NCBI RefSeq assembly: GCF_029433515.1
Contig: NZ_JAQTIG010000003.1
Location: forward strand, 124,001-188,000
Direction: 5' to 3'
Origin: Lactobacillus sp. ESL0679
GTDB lineage: Bacteria > Bacillota > Bacilli > Lactobacillales > Lactobacillaceae
Length of the DNA stretch: 64,000 bases
Under the pieces are notes generated by a model. That model saw only the letters and a program-made list of their open reading frames with translations. It was not told where the DNA came from and did not search any database. Made by a program: the position numbers and the translations under genes. Position 1 is the stretch's first letter, and every line of letters begins with the position of its first letter. Positions 28,823 through 38,391 of this stretch are shown here, in pieces.

Positions 28823-29084
28823 AGAGATTGCTTATAATTTAGCTGATACCGTTCAGATGAAAAAGCCCCACGCCTGCAAAGTTAACGATTGGGAAGTTTT
28901 GCGGCTGGGTGCGGATATCAGACTCAAGTGCATGGGCTGCGGACATGTGGTGTTGATGCCGCGCGGCAAGTTTACTCATAATTTGAAAAAGATTTTGACT
29001 AAGGCAAATGATCCGGTCAATAACAAAAAGGAATTTTATGTTCCCAAAGATGAAATTATCAGACCGGGTTCTAAACAAGAATAA
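28815..29084 (+). CDS. DUF951 family protein
   Basis: 89 aa, slightly longer than the usual 65-70 because of a lysine-rich tail. The core reads VQMKKPHACKVNDWEVLRLG, then ADIRLKCMGCGHVV with a CxxC pair, then MPRGKF. It is a conserved, uncharacterised Firmicutes protein found between spo0J and ychF. The ATG at 28815 overlaps the parB end by eight bases; an upstream in-frame GTG lacks homology. Confidence 0.9.
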   Translation: MNKEIAYNLADTVQMKKPHACKVNDWEVLRLGADIRLKCMGCGHVVLMPRGKFTHNLKKILTKANDPVNNKKEFYVPKDEIIRPGSKQE

Positions 29085-29115
29085 GTAAGATTTTAAATAG
29101 AAAAAGAGGATAAAG

Positions 29116-30216
29116 ATGTCATTAACTGCTGGGATTGTCGGCTTGCCGAATGTTGGTAAGTCTACGTTATTTAATGCAATTACTAAAGCTGGAGCCGAGA
29201 TGGCCAACTATCCGTTTGCGACGATTGAGCCAAATGTAGGGATGGTTGAAGTACCTGATAAGCGGCTTGCACGGATTCAGGAACTCATTCCGGCTAAGAA
29301 AATTGTCCATATCACTTTTGAATTTACTGATATTGCTGGACTAGTTAAGGGTGCATCAAAGGGTGAAGGTTTAGGTAATAAGTTCCTTGAGAACATTCGT
29401 CAAACTGATGCCATCATTCACGTTGTGCGGGCTTTTGAAGATGAAAACATTACTTCCGTTACCGGTAAAGTTGATCCAGAAGAAGACATCAACACTATTA
29501 ATTTGGAACTGGCAATTGCCGACCTTGATGCTGTTAACCGTCGAATTAATAAGGTTAAGAAGATTGCCCAGCAAAATGACAAGGAAGCTAAGGCTGAATA
29601 TGCAGTTTTGCAAAAAATCAAGCCAGTTTTGGAAGATGGCAAAGCAGTTCGGTCAATTGAATTTACTGATGATGAACAAAAATTGGTCAAGGGCTTCTTC
29701 CTATTGACAGACAAGCCAGTAATTTACGTGGCTAACATTGCCGAAGAATCAATGGCTGATCCAGAAAGTGATGAATTCTATCAAATTGTTAAGAAGCACG
29801 CCGAAAGCGAAAATGCGGAATGCTTAGGTATTTCAGCTGCTACTGAAGAAGAAATTGCCGGCCTTGATGATGACGAAAAAGCCGAATTTTTGGAAGCAGA
29901 AGGTGTTACTGAATCCGGACTTGACCGTTTAATCAGAGCTGCTTACCATATCTTAGGCTTGCGGACATTCTTTACAGCCGGTGGTCCAGAAACTAGGGCT
30001 TGGACATTCCACGAAGGGATGAAGGCTCCACAGGTTGCTGGTGTTATCCACTCAGACTTTGAGCGTGGCTTTATTCGAGCAGAAGTTGTTTCATACACCG
30101 ACTTGGATCAGTTTGAAACCATGCAAAAGGTTAAGGAAGCTGGTAAATTACGCCTTGAAGGTAAGGACTATGAAGTTCAAGACGGCGACATTATTGAATT
30201 TAGATTTAACGTTTAG
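29116..30216 (+). CDS. ychF: Ribosome-binding ATPase YchF (Obg family)
   Basis: 366 aa, standard length. The G1 motif GLPNVGKST is near residues 8-16. The NKxD motif is replaced (NIAEES region), consistent with ATP preference. The C-terminal TGS-like domain runs from about residue 280 (FFTAGGPETRAWTF) to GDIIEFRFNV at the end. It is a conserved translation- and stress-linked ATPase. Located in the oriC-proximal cluster after DUF951. Confidence 0.96.
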   Translation: MSLTAGIVGLPNVGKSTLFNAITKAGAEMANYPFATIEPNVGMVEVPDKRLARIQELIPAKKIVHITFEFTDIAGLVKGASKGEGLGNKFLENIRQTDAIIHVVRAFEDENITSVTGKVDPEEDINTINLELAIADLDAVNRRINKVKKIAQQNDKEAKAEYAVLQKIKPVLEDGKAVRSIEFTDDEQKLVKGFFLLTDKPVIYVANIAEESMADPESDEFYQIVKKHAESENAECLGISAATEEEIAGLDDDEKAEFLEAEGVTESGLDRLIRAAYHILGLRTFFTAGGPETRAWTFHEGMKAPQVAGVIHSDFERGFIRAEVVSYTDLDQFETMQKVKEAGKLRLEGKDYEVQDGDIIEFRFNV

Positions 30217-30225
30217 GACAAAATA

Positions 30226-31017
30226 ATGGCAGAAGAGAAAAAAGAAGAACAAGCAAAAATCGATACTAATAAGCAGGAAAAGTTAAAAGATAAGATTGAA
30301 AGTCAGAATAAGGATGATCAAGTTAAGCAGCTTGAGCCGGCAGAATTGCGCAAGGAATTGAGCAATAAGAACTCTGACTATGTTTTCCGCTTGCAAAAAG
30401 AATTGGAGTTGCAAGGTAAGCTCAGTCAAGCTGAAGCGGCCAGTAAGGTCGATGAGATATTGCCACAATTGGTTGTGGCGCAACATCATGGTCAACCCGC
30501 TAGCACCTACTACAATATGGCACCTAAATTAAAGGCTGCTGATATGTTAAAGCCCAAAGTACGCACAGCAGCAGATATTCCGTTCTGGCAATATGCTGTT
30601 GATAGTGCCTTGTTGTACATTGCAATTTTTGTTGGCTTGTTTGGCGTGATTGCCTTATTCCAAACCAACCAAAAGGCAAGTGCGCAAAGCTCACAAATGG
30701 GAATTTTGACTCTCTTAGTTGTTGGGGCGATGATGGGAGTCTTTATGACTAAGTATAATGAATGGGTTATTCCTGCTCAGACAGGAAACAAAAAGATTCC
30801 GTGGACTAAGTTAATCTTGGGCATGGTTGCCATGTTAGCAATTTTATTTGTGCTCATTTGGGTATTGTCAATCCCGGCTTTGCGGGTTATTAATCCAGTC
30901 TTGTCAGGATTTGCAAACATTATTGTAGCAGCAGTTGCTTATGGTTTACGTTGGCTCTTTAGACGGCATTACCAGATTATTGGCTCAGTCTTTACACCGA
31001 CTGTAAAAAGCAAATAG
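30226..31017 (+). CDS. DUF1129 family membrane protein
   Basis: 263 aa. Residues 1-60 are very charged (KKEEQAKIDTNKQEKLK), and then four membrane segments occupy about 128-150, 160-180, 193-215 and 220-245. It is a common lactobacillus membrane protein of unknown role, found after ychF in related genomes. Ends in a strong terminator. Confidence 0.85.
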   Translation: MAEEKKEEQAKIDTNKQEKLKDKIESQNKDDQVKQLEPAELRKELSNKNSDYVFRLQKELELQGKLSQAEAASKVDEILPQLVVAQHHGQPASTYYNMAPKLKAADMLKPKVRTAADIPFWQYAVDSALLYIAIFVGLFGVIALFQTNQKASAQSSQMGILTLLVVGAMMGVFMTKYNEWVIPAQTGNKKIPWTKLILGMVAMLAILFVLIWVLSIPALRVINPVLSGFANIIVAAVAYGLRWLFRRHYQIIGSVFTPTVKSK

Positions 31018-31062
31018 TGTGCTTTTTGTCTATAAGAGTATTATACTAAACTATCAAATGCT

Positions 31063-31104
31063 AAAAAGGATAAACAGACTTGAGTTGTCTGTTTATCCTT
31101 TTTT
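31063..31104 (+). terminator. Rho-independent terminator
   Basis: A 17-bp stem (AAAAAGGATAAACAGAC at 31063-31079 with its complement at 31087-31103) and a T-run. It ends the oriC-proximal cluster transcript and can work in both directions. Confidence 0.92.
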
Positions 31105-31161
31105 GAAGCTTTTTGCATGTATGAAAATATAATTGTTTAACATAAAAGAAAGAGGTATTTA

Positions 31162-32886
31162 ATGATTAACACACTGCGTAAATCAATTCGGCAGTATAAG
31201 AAGCAGTCTTTACTGTCGCCTTTATTTGTCACGGGTGAAGTTATCATTGAAATGTTAATCCCGTATTTGGTCGGTATTTTAATCGATAACGGAATTATGA
31301 AGGGGGATATGGCCTACATTACTAAATGGGGCATGATTCTTCTGGTTTTGACGATTGTTTCACTGATTTTAGGGGCTAGTGCTAGTTACGTGTCAGCTCA
31401 CGCTGCTGCCGGCTTTGCCGCTAATTTGCGCAAGGACATGTTTTATCATGTTCAAGATTATTCATTTGAAAATATTGATAAGTTTTCAAGTGCTAGTCTG
31501 GTAACGCGGATGACGACGGATGTTAACAACATTCAGATGGCCTACCAAATGATCATCAGAATTGCGGTTAGAGCACCGATGATGCTGATTGTGTCAGTCA
31601 TTATGTCAGTTATCATCAGCCCGCGTTTGTCGTTAATCTTTGTTGTGCTAGCACCAATTTTCATTCTGCTATTGGCAGTGGTGATTAAGAGTGCTTACCC
31701 ATACTTCCCACGGATCTTTAGAGGTTATGACCGGATGAACCAAGTAGTTCGGGAGAACATTCGCGGTATTCGAGAAGTAAAGACTTATGTCCAGGAAAAA
31801 CCACAAACGGCTGAATTTAAGAAGTCATCTGGTTTTATTTACAAATTATTCTCAACAGCACAAAAGATTATGTCTTTGAACTCATTAATCGTAATGGCTG
31901 TTTTGAACATTTCTAACCTAGCTATCTGCTGGTTTGGTGCTAAAGAAATTGTCGGTGGCGGTTTGCAAACCGGTCAATTAATTTCTATGTTTTCATACTC
32001 CAATTCTGTTTTAAACAGTCTGAACATTTTAGCGATGATCTTTACGCAATTAGTTATTTCTGGTGCTAGTGGTCGAAGAATTGCTGACGTAATTAATGAA
32101 AAGCCATCAATTGAAAATCCACACAAGCCATTGACTAACTTTAATAATGGTGAAGTGATTTTTGATCATGTGAACTTTAAGTATGACAATGATGATAAGG
32201 CTTTGGCTTTAAACGACATTAACTTGCACATTAAGCCGGGTGAGACAATCGGGATGATTGGTAAGACAGGATCATCGAAGTCAACGTTGGTGTCAATGAT
32301 TCCTCGGCTTTACGATACTGATTCTGGTGCCGTACGGGTATCAGGACACAACGTTAAGTCATACGACTTGAAGACCTTGCGCGACAACGTTGCCATGGTT
32401 TTACAAAATAATGTCTTGTTCTCTGGGACAATCAAGGACAACTTGAGATGGGGTAACGAGAATGCCACTGATGAAGAAGTCATTGCGGCAGCCAAGGTAG
32501 CTCATGCAGACGACTTCATCCAAGAAATGCCTGACAAGTACGACACAATGGTTGAACAAGGCGGTACTAACGTATCTGGTGGGCAAAAGCAAAGAATTAC
32601 TATTGCCAGAGCTCTGTTAAAGAAGCCGAAGATTTTAATCTTGGATGACTCTACTTCAGCTGTTGATACCCAGACTGAACGTGAAATTCGGGAAGCCTTG
32701 GCTAAGAATATGCCAGAAACAACTAAAATTATCATTTCGCAACGGATTGTTTCTATCAAGGATGCAGACAGAATTGTTGTGATGAATGAAGGTAAAATTC
32801 AAGATATTGGAACTCACGACGAATTGATGAAGAACAATGAACTTTACAGTTCAATTGCTAAGTTCCAAGAAGAGCAAAAGAAGTAG
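31162..32886 (+). CDS. Heterodimeric ABC multidrug exporter, subunit 1 (degenerate site)
   Basis: 574 aa half-transporter: six membrane segments (about residues 15-300) then an ATPase domain. Walker A GKTGSSKSTL is near 371, signature VSGGQKQR near 472 and Walker B ILILDDSTSAVD near 490. The residue after Walker B is Asp where the catalytic Glu belongs, which is the hallmark of LmrC-type subunits (LmrC has Asp495 as I recall). The companion gene follows without a gap. Substrate unknown; drugs, lipids or bile salts are possible. Confidence 0.88.
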   Translation: MINTLRKSIRQYKKQSLLSPLFVTGEVIIEMLIPYLVGILIDNGIMKGDMAYITKWGMILLVLTIVSLILGASASYVSAHAAAGFAANLRKDMFYHVQDYSFENIDKFSSASLVTRMTTDVNNIQMAYQMIIRIAVRAPMMLIVSVIMSVIISPRLSLIFVVLAPIFILLLAVVIKSAYPYFPRIFRGYDRMNQVVRENIRGIREVKTYVQEKPQTAEFKKSSGFIYKLFSTAQKIMSLNSLIVMAVLNISNLAICWFGAKEIVGGGLQTGQLISMFSYSNSVLNSLNILAMIFTQLVISGASGRRIADVINEKPSIENPHKPLTNFNNGEVIFDHVNFKYDNDDKALALNDINLHIKPGETIGMIGKTGSSKSTLVSMIPRLYDTDSGAVRVSGHNVKSYDLKTLRDNVAMVLQNNVLFSGTIKDNLRWGNENATDEEVIAAAKVAHADDFIQEMPDKYDTMVEQGGTNVSGGQKQRITIARALLKKPKILILDDSTSAVDTQTEREIREALAKNMPETTKIIISQRIVSIKDADRIVVMNEGKIQDIGTHDELMKNNELYSSIAKFQEEQKK

Positions 32887-32895
32887 GTGAGCAAT

Positions 32896-34758
32896 TTGGA
32901 TAACGCAATAGAAAATAAAAATGCAAGTAAGGATGGTAAGCGTTCCGCTACTTTGTGGCGGTTACTTAAGTTAGTCGCAACTACTAGTCCATGGATGCTC
33001 ATCACATCAATGATTGCGATTGTCTTAGCGGCTGGTGCGAATGTTTTAGGGTCACTATTTATTGAGCGCCTAATTAATGATTACATCATGCCATTATTGA
33101 AGCAGGCACAACCGAATTTTATGCCATTACTCCATGCAATTGAGGTTATGTTTGGTATTTATGCAATTGGTTTTATTTCTAACTATCTGTTTGCTGTTTT
33201 GATGGCCGTTTTGGCGCAAAAGACGCAGTACAGAGTCAGAAACGAAATGTTTAGTCACATGGAGCAATTGCCAATTTCATACTTTGATGAAAATGATTAC
33301 GGCGACATCATGAGTCGGTACACTAACGATATTGATACACTGATGCAGATGATTTCGCAGTCAATTCCCCAGTTTATGAACTCAACATTGAACTTAGTCT
33401 TTGTTTTGGCTGCAATGTTCAGCTTGAGTTGGCAATTAACCATTTTTACGTTGATTATCTTTGCTTTGTCAATTGGGATTGTTAAGTTTTTGACTACGCG
33501 CTCAGCTCACTTCTTCAAGCTTCAGCAAAAAGAATTGGGTCAAGTCAACGGTTATAATGAAGAAATGCTAAGCGGCTTGAAGGTTATTAAGGTCTTCAGT
33601 CATGAACCAGAAGTTGAAGCAGATTTTGACAAATATAATGAAAATTTGCGGGATGCTTCTGGTAAGGCTAACACTTACGCCACAGTTTTGTTCCCAATTA
33701 TGGGTAACGTTGGTAACCTGCTTTATGTTATTATTGCAGTTCTAGGTGGTGCTGTTGCCATTAATAAGATTGCGCCATTATCACTTGGTGTAATTGGTGC
33801 TTTCCTGCAATTATCGAAGCAATTTGCAATGCCAATTGCGCAGATTTCGCAACAATTGAACTCAATCGTTATGGCCTTAGCCGGTGCTGAACGGATCTTC
33901 CAATTAGAAGACCAACCAGTTGAAGTTGATAATGGTGACGTTACGATTTCTAAAGATGAGGACATTAAGGGTAGCTGGTACTGGAATGTACCGCAACAAG
34001 ACGGTTCAGTTAAGAAAATTAGGGTTAAGGGTCACATTGTTTTTGACAATGTTAACTTTAGCTATTCACCTGATAAGCAGATTTTGTACAATATTTCAAT
34101 TGATGCTAAGCCGGGAATGAAGGTTGCCTTGGTTGGTGAAACTGGTGCTGGTAAGACTACGATTTCCAACATGATTAACCGGTTCTACGAAATTGCGTCG
34201 GGAACAATTACTTATGACGGGATTCCGATTACGCGGATTAAGAAGGACGACTTGCGGCAGTCACTGTCTATCGTTCTGCAGGATACGCACATGTTTACGG
34301 GTACTATTATGGATAATATTCGTTTTGGTAATCCAGAAGCTAGTGATGATGAAGTTTACCAAGCAGCTCGCTTATCGCACGCTGACGAGTTTATTCATCA
34401 TTTGGATGACGGCTACAAGACAATTATTGACGGTAACGGTGGGGACTTGTCTCAAGGACAAATGCAACTGCTCAGTATTGCGCGAGCAATGATTGCTGAC
34501 GAACCCGTAATGATTTTGGATGAAGCAACATCGAGTATTGATACGCAAACTGAAAAATTGGTTCAGGCTGGGATGGATAACCTTCTTGCTGGCCGGACGA
34601 GTTTCGTTATTGCCCACAGATTATCCACAATTGTTAACTCTGACTTAATCCTTGTGCTTGACCACGGTCATATTATTGAGGCCGGTAACCACGATAAGCT
34701 TATTAAGGAGAAGGGCTACTATTACGAGTTATACACTGGTAAGAAAGAAATTGAATAG
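32896..34758 (+). CDS. Heterodimeric ABC multidrug exporter, subunit 2
   Basis: About 620 aa half-transporter, LmrD/BmrD-like. Membrane domain at about residues 30-330, an insertion at 350-390 (including YWNVPQQDGS), then the ATPase domain with Walker A GETGAGKTTI near 417, Walker B VMILDEATSSID (Glu present) and a non-standard signature LSQGQMQLL in place of LSGGQ. This signature faces the degenerate Walker B of subunit 1, so one site is active and one is not. I prefer TTG 32896 because AGGTGA precedes it by five bases; GTG 32887 is the alternative and adds three codons. Confidence 0.86.
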   Translation: MDNAIENKNASKDGKRSATLWRLLKLVATTSPWMLITSMIAIVLAAGANVLGSLFIERLINDYIMPLLKQAQPNFMPLLHAIEVMFGIYAIGFISNYLFAVLMAVLAQKTQYRVRNEMFSHMEQLPISYFDENDYGDIMSRYTNDIDTLMQMISQSIPQFMNSTLNLVFVLAAMFSLSWQLTIFTLIIFALSIGIVKFLTTRSAHFFKLQQKELGQVNGYNEEMLSGLKVIKVFSHEPEVEADFDKYNENLRDASGKANTYATVLFPIMGNVGNLLYVIIAVLGGAVAINKIAPLSLGVIGAFLQLSKQFAMPIAQISQQLNSIVMALAGAERIFQLEDQPVEVDNGDVTISKDEDIKGSWYWNVPQQDGSVKKIRVKGHIVFDNVNFSYSPDKQILYNISIDAKPGMKVALVGETGAGKTTISNMINRFYEIASGTITYDGIPITRIKKDDLRQSLSIVLQDTHMFTGTIMDNIRFGNPEASDDEVYQAARLSHADEFIHHLDDGYKTIIDGNGGDLSQGQMQLLSIARAMIADEPVMILDEATSSIDTQTEKLVQAGMDNLLAGRTSFVIAHRLSTIVNSDLILVLDHGHIIEAGNHDKLIKEKGYYYELYTGKKEIE

Positions 34759-34765
34759 TTTTGCT

Positions 34766-34795
34766 AAAGAGTTGAGAGTTTCTCAGCTCTTTTTT
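34766..34795 (+). terminator. Rho-independent terminator
   Basis: AAAGAGTTGAGA pairs with TCTCAGCTCTTT with one mismatch, followed by T-run. It ends the ABC pair. Confidence 0.82.
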
Positions 34796-34916
34796 AATAA
34801 AAAGATAAAATTATGCCTGATTAGTAGGCTTTGACCTTAAAAATGATTAAAATGTTAAGCATAGGCCTTAGTGCCCGATGATTAATAGAACTTAAATAAA
34901 GGGGAGGATACGCCCT

Positions 34917-35603
34917 ATGAAAATTTTGGTTGTTGATGATGATAAAGAAATCGTTGAGTTGTTGAGCATTTATTTAAAAAATGAAGGTTACACGCCAGTT
35001 GCGGCATATAGTGGTAAGGAGGCAATTACCCGTTTAACGACTACGCCAGATATTGCGTTAATGATTTTGGACGTCATGATGCCGAATATGAGTGGAATTG
35101 ATGTGATTAAAGAAGTACGCAAGGATTCCGACATTCCGATTATTATTGTTTCAGCCAAGACTGGCGATATGGATAAGATTCAAGGACTGATTACAGGTGC
35201 TGACGATTATGTGTCAAAGCCGTTTAATCCGTTGGAAGTGATGGCTCGAGTGCGTTCATTACTGCGGCGCAGTCAAAAGCAGGTTAAGGATGAAAAGCCC
35301 GATGTCTTAGAGGTTGGACCGTTAGTGATTAACCGCGATTCACACGAAGTTAAGACAATTGACGGCAAGGACATCCAGTTAACTGCATTGGAGTTTGGTA
35401 TTTTATATTTGCTAGCAAGCCATCCTAACCGGGTATTTTCAGCCGATGAGATTTTTGAACGTGTTTGGCAGCAAGAGTCGATTGTTTCTGCTAAAACCGT
35501 CATGGTTCACGTGTCGCACTTACGCGATAAAATCCAAAAGGCGACAGGCGGCGAAGATGTCATTCAGACTGTTTGGGGAGTTGGCTACAAAGTCGAGGCG
35601 TAA
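34917..35603 (+). CDS. Two-component response regulator, OmpR family
   Basis: 228 aa. Receiver domain at residues 1-118, with phosphorylated Asp in MILDVMMP near 53 and Lys in VSKPFNP near 100. The C-terminal winged helix (about 130-226) carries the DNA-recognition part SAKTVMVHVSHLR. It resembles the VanR/VncR group, but this gives no certain target. Strong GGGGAGG site. Five bases separate it from its kinase gene. Confidence 0.92.
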   Translation: MKILVVDDDKEIVELLSIYLKNEGYTPVAAYSGKEAITRLTTTPDIALMILDVMMPNMSGIDVIKEVRKDSDIPIIIVSAKTGDMDKIQGLITGADDYVSKPFNPLEVMARVRSLLRRSQKQVKDEKPDVLEVGPLVINRDSHEVKTIDGKDIQLTALEFGILYLLASHPNRVFSADEIFERVWQQESIVSAKTVMVHVSHLRDKIQKATGGEDVIQTVWGVGYKVEA

Positions 35604-35607
35604 TTAA

Positions 35608-36762
35608 ATGAAAAAAGAACGCGTCAAGTTAACAGCTGCAGAAAAGAGTGAACTGTTTGCTGAAGGCGTCATTACGGTGGTATTACTGCTGCTACTTAAC
35701 TTATCAATTATTATTTTGGTCAATTTGACAATTTTACGCGATAAGAATTTGATTAATGGCATTTACTTTCTTAAAAAAACTATCACGTTTTTTGGTGGTC
35801 GGCATATGTGGTCGTGGCAACACACCTTTTTGCTGTTAATGGGTGCCGGCGATTTAATTGTGCTGTATTGGCGCTTAATTCGTCGCTATCATCAGATGCA
35901 ACTACGCCACGTGATTTCAGAATTGCATTATATTGCGCAAGGGCACTTTGACCATTGCATATCTTTTAAGGTGAAGACCGACTTGCAGAAGGTGATTGAC
36001 TCAATCAATTCCCTCGTTGATAGTACGGTGACCGCAATTAATGAGGAAAAGGCGATTGAACAGTCCAAAGATGAACTGATTAGTAACGTTTCGCACGATA
36101 TTCGAACGCCGCTAACGTCAATTATTGGTTATTTGGGCTTGTTAAAAACGGGAGTATCAGATCCTAAGGACCAGCAAAAGTACTTGGATATTGCCTATAC
36201 CAAGGCCGAGCAGATGAAGTCTTTGGCGCATGACTTACTTGAATATACAACGCTTAAATCAACCACGACAAAATTAAATCTGTCGCCACTGCACATTTTT
36301 TCAATGTTAGAACAAGTAGAGGCGGGGTTTGAATTTGAAGCTGAAGAAAAAAACATCGAGTTTCAAATTGCGGTGCGTCCAAAGGATTTGACGATTCAGG
36401 CAGACCCGGAAAAATTGGTGCGAGTTTATAATAATTTGATTACTAACGCACTCAAGTACGGCAGCGGTGCAAGTCAGATTAATTTGATTGCTAATTTAGT
36501 CAATGACGATGAGGTTGAACTGCGGGTAGAAAACAACGGTGCCAAGATTCCGCAGGCGTCACTGAAGAAAATTTTTGAGCGCTTCTACCGTGTAGAAACC
36601 TCACGCAATACGCAGACTGGCGGCACAGGCTTGGGATTATCAATTACCAAAAGTATTGTCGATTTGCATCATGGTAAAATCCGCTGTGAATCCGATGATG
36701 ACTGGACGCGCTTTATTATTCAATTGCCGTTAGATCTAAAGAATGATAAAACAACTGGCTAG
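35608..36762 (+). CDS. Sensor histidine kinase
   Basis: 384 aa membrane kinase. Two membrane segments (about residues 15-42 and 67-88) flank a short outside loop. A HAMP-like linker comes next, then the phosphorylated His in SNVSHDIRTPL near 158, then the ATPase boxes (NNLITNALKYG near 276 and TGGTGLGLSI near 334). It is VanS/VncS-like. Partner of the response regulator immediately upstream. The small outside loop suggests sensing within or near the membrane. It lies just before murE, so a cell-wall stress role is possible but unproven. Confidence 0.92.
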   Translation: MKKERVKLTAAEKSELFAEGVITVVLLLLLNLSIIILVNLTILRDKNLINGIYFLKKTITFFGGRHMWSWQHTFLLLMGAGDLIVLYWRLIRRYHQMQLRHVISELHYIAQGHFDHCISFKVKTDLQKVIDSINSLVDSTVTAINEEKAIEQSKDELISNVSHDIRTPLTSIIGYLGLLKTGVSDPKDQQKYLDIAYTKAEQMKSLAHDLLEYTTLKSTTTKLNLSPLHIFSMLEQVEAGFEFEAEEKNIEFQIAVRPKDLTIQADPEKLVRVYNNLITNALKYGSGASQINLIANLVNDDEVELRVENNGAKIPQASLKKIFERFYRVETSRNTQTGGTGLGLSITKSIVDLHHGKIRCESDDDWTRFIIQLPLDLKNDKTTG

Positions 36763-36807
36763 CTGTGTTATAATTTTGACTGAGATAAAAAAACAGAGGG
36801 GCACAGA

Positions 36808-38379
36808 ATGAGTATTTCCTTAAATACCTGTATTTTAATTTTGAAAGAACACCACTTGCTAAAATCGAGTGCTGTTCAAGATACTGTCGCGACTAAGATG
36901 GAATATGTATCATACGATTCACGTGACATTAAAACTAACACCTTGTTTTTCTGCAAGGGTGCTGGCTTTCGGCCGACTTACTTATCAATGGCTAAGGATA
37001 ATGGCGCTAATTGTTACGTTGCCGAGCAGCCTTATCCAGAGGGTAAGGGGATGCACGCGTTAATTGTGCGCGATGTTTCTAAAGCGATGGCACTGCTGTC
37101 AGCAGCGTTTTTCCGCTTTCCTCAAGATGACCTATTTGTTGTGGCCATTACGGGAACAAAGGGTAAAACCACGACAGCTTACTTTTTAAAGGGGATGCTG
37201 GACCAAGTCAATGGTGGCAAGACAGCGCTGATTTCATCAGTTAATGATGTTGTTGGGACTAAACCCGAAGACAGCTTCAAGTCGAGTCTGACAACGCCGG
37301 AGTCGCTGGACTTATTCCGTGATATGCGGCGCGCGGTTGATAACGGGATGACGCATTTGGTAATGGAAGTTTCCAGCCAGGCTTATAAAAAGAACCGTGT
37401 CTTTGGTTTAACTTATGATTTAGGCTTTTTCTTAAATATTTCACCGGACCATATTGGACCGAATGAACACCCTAACTTTGCGGATTATCTGCACTGCAAA
37501 TTACAGTTGATGGTTAATGCACGCAAGTGTATTATCAATGCTCAAAGTGATCACTTTGACGAAATTTACGCTGCCGCAACAACGACGACAGATCCGGATA
37601 GCATTTATCTATTTGCGGATGAAAAGTTCACTAATCCTAACTTGAAGGCACCGATTGACTTCCGCTTTTCTTCAGAAGAAAGTGATATGGCAGAAACCCG
37701 CTTCCAAGTTTTGTGCGCAACAGATAAGGCTAAGGAACTGGCAATTGCTGGGGATTATAAGTTGAAGATGCTGGGTGACTTTAACGAGTCAAACGGCACC
37801 GCCGCAATTATCGGTGCTGGGTTAGCTGGTCTAGATTATGCCGATGCTGCCAAGGGAATTAGTAACGTTACTGTGCCGGGCAGAATGCAAACGGAAGTAA
37901 CTAAGGATCATGGGATTGTTGTGGTTGATTATGCGCATAATAAAGCATCGATGATGGCGTTAATGAGCTTTATGCAGCGCGAATTTAATAATCCTAAAAT
38001 TATTGTGGTCGTTGGTGCTCCCGGAGATAAGGGTGTGTCGCGCAGACCTGGTTTTAGTCAAAGTTTAAATGCATACGCAGACAAGGCCTTTTTAACGTCA
38101 GATGATCCGGGATTTGAAGATCCGAAGGATATTGCAGAAGAAATTGACGCCGGTATCGATCATGCCAAGGTTGATGTAACGATTGAACTTGACCGCACGA
38201 AAGCCATTCATGATGCGATCAGTATGGCTCACTCTGGCGATGTTGTGTTAATTTGCGGCAAGGGTGCCGATGGTTTCCAAAAGGTGCGCGGTATTGATAC
38301 CCCGTATCCATCAGATATTGTTGTTGCCCAGCAAGTCATTGACGAATTGGAAGGTCAGAGCGAGCACTTTAATAAGTAA
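36808..38379 (+). CDS. murE: UDP-MurNAc-tripeptide synthetase (Mur ligase)
   Basis: 523 aa, slightly longer than typical. The ATP motif AITGTKGKTTTAYF is near residue 115, the central domain motif MEVSSQAYKKNRVFG near 190 and the C-terminal VDYAHNKASM near 377. The specificity region reads TSDDPGFEDP; meso-DAP ligases have DNPR there, so L-lysine is the likelier third residue. TATAAT at 36766-36771 just after the kinase stop suggests its own promoter. It sits beside an Asp/Glu racemase rather than in a division-cell-wall cluster. Confidence 0.9.
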   Translation: MSISLNTCILILKEHHLLKSSAVQDTVATKMEYVSYDSRDIKTNTLFFCKGAGFRPTYLSMAKDNGANCYVAEQPYPEGKGMHALIVRDVSKAMALLSAAFFRFPQDDLFVVAITGTKGKTTTAYFLKGMLDQVNGGKTALISSVNDVVGTKPEDSFKSSLTTPESLDLFRDMRRAVDNGMTHLVMEVSSQAYKKNRVFGLTYDLGFFLNISPDHIGPNEHPNFADYLHCKLQLMVNARKCIINAQSDHFDEIYAAATTTTDPDSIYLFADEKFTNPNLKAPIDFRFSSEESDMAETRFQVLCATDKAKELAIAGDYKLKMLGDFNESNGTAAIIGAGLAGLDYADAAKGISNVTVPGRMQTEVTKDHGIVVVDYAHNKASMMALMSFMQREFNNPKIIVVVGAPGDKGVSRRPGFSQSLNAYADKAFLTSDDPGFEDPKDIAEEIDAGIDHAKVDVTIELDRTKAIHDAISMAHSGDVVLICGKGADGFQKVRGIDTPYPSDIVVAQQVIDELEGQSEHFNK

Positions 38380-38391
38380 AAGAGCAGAAAA

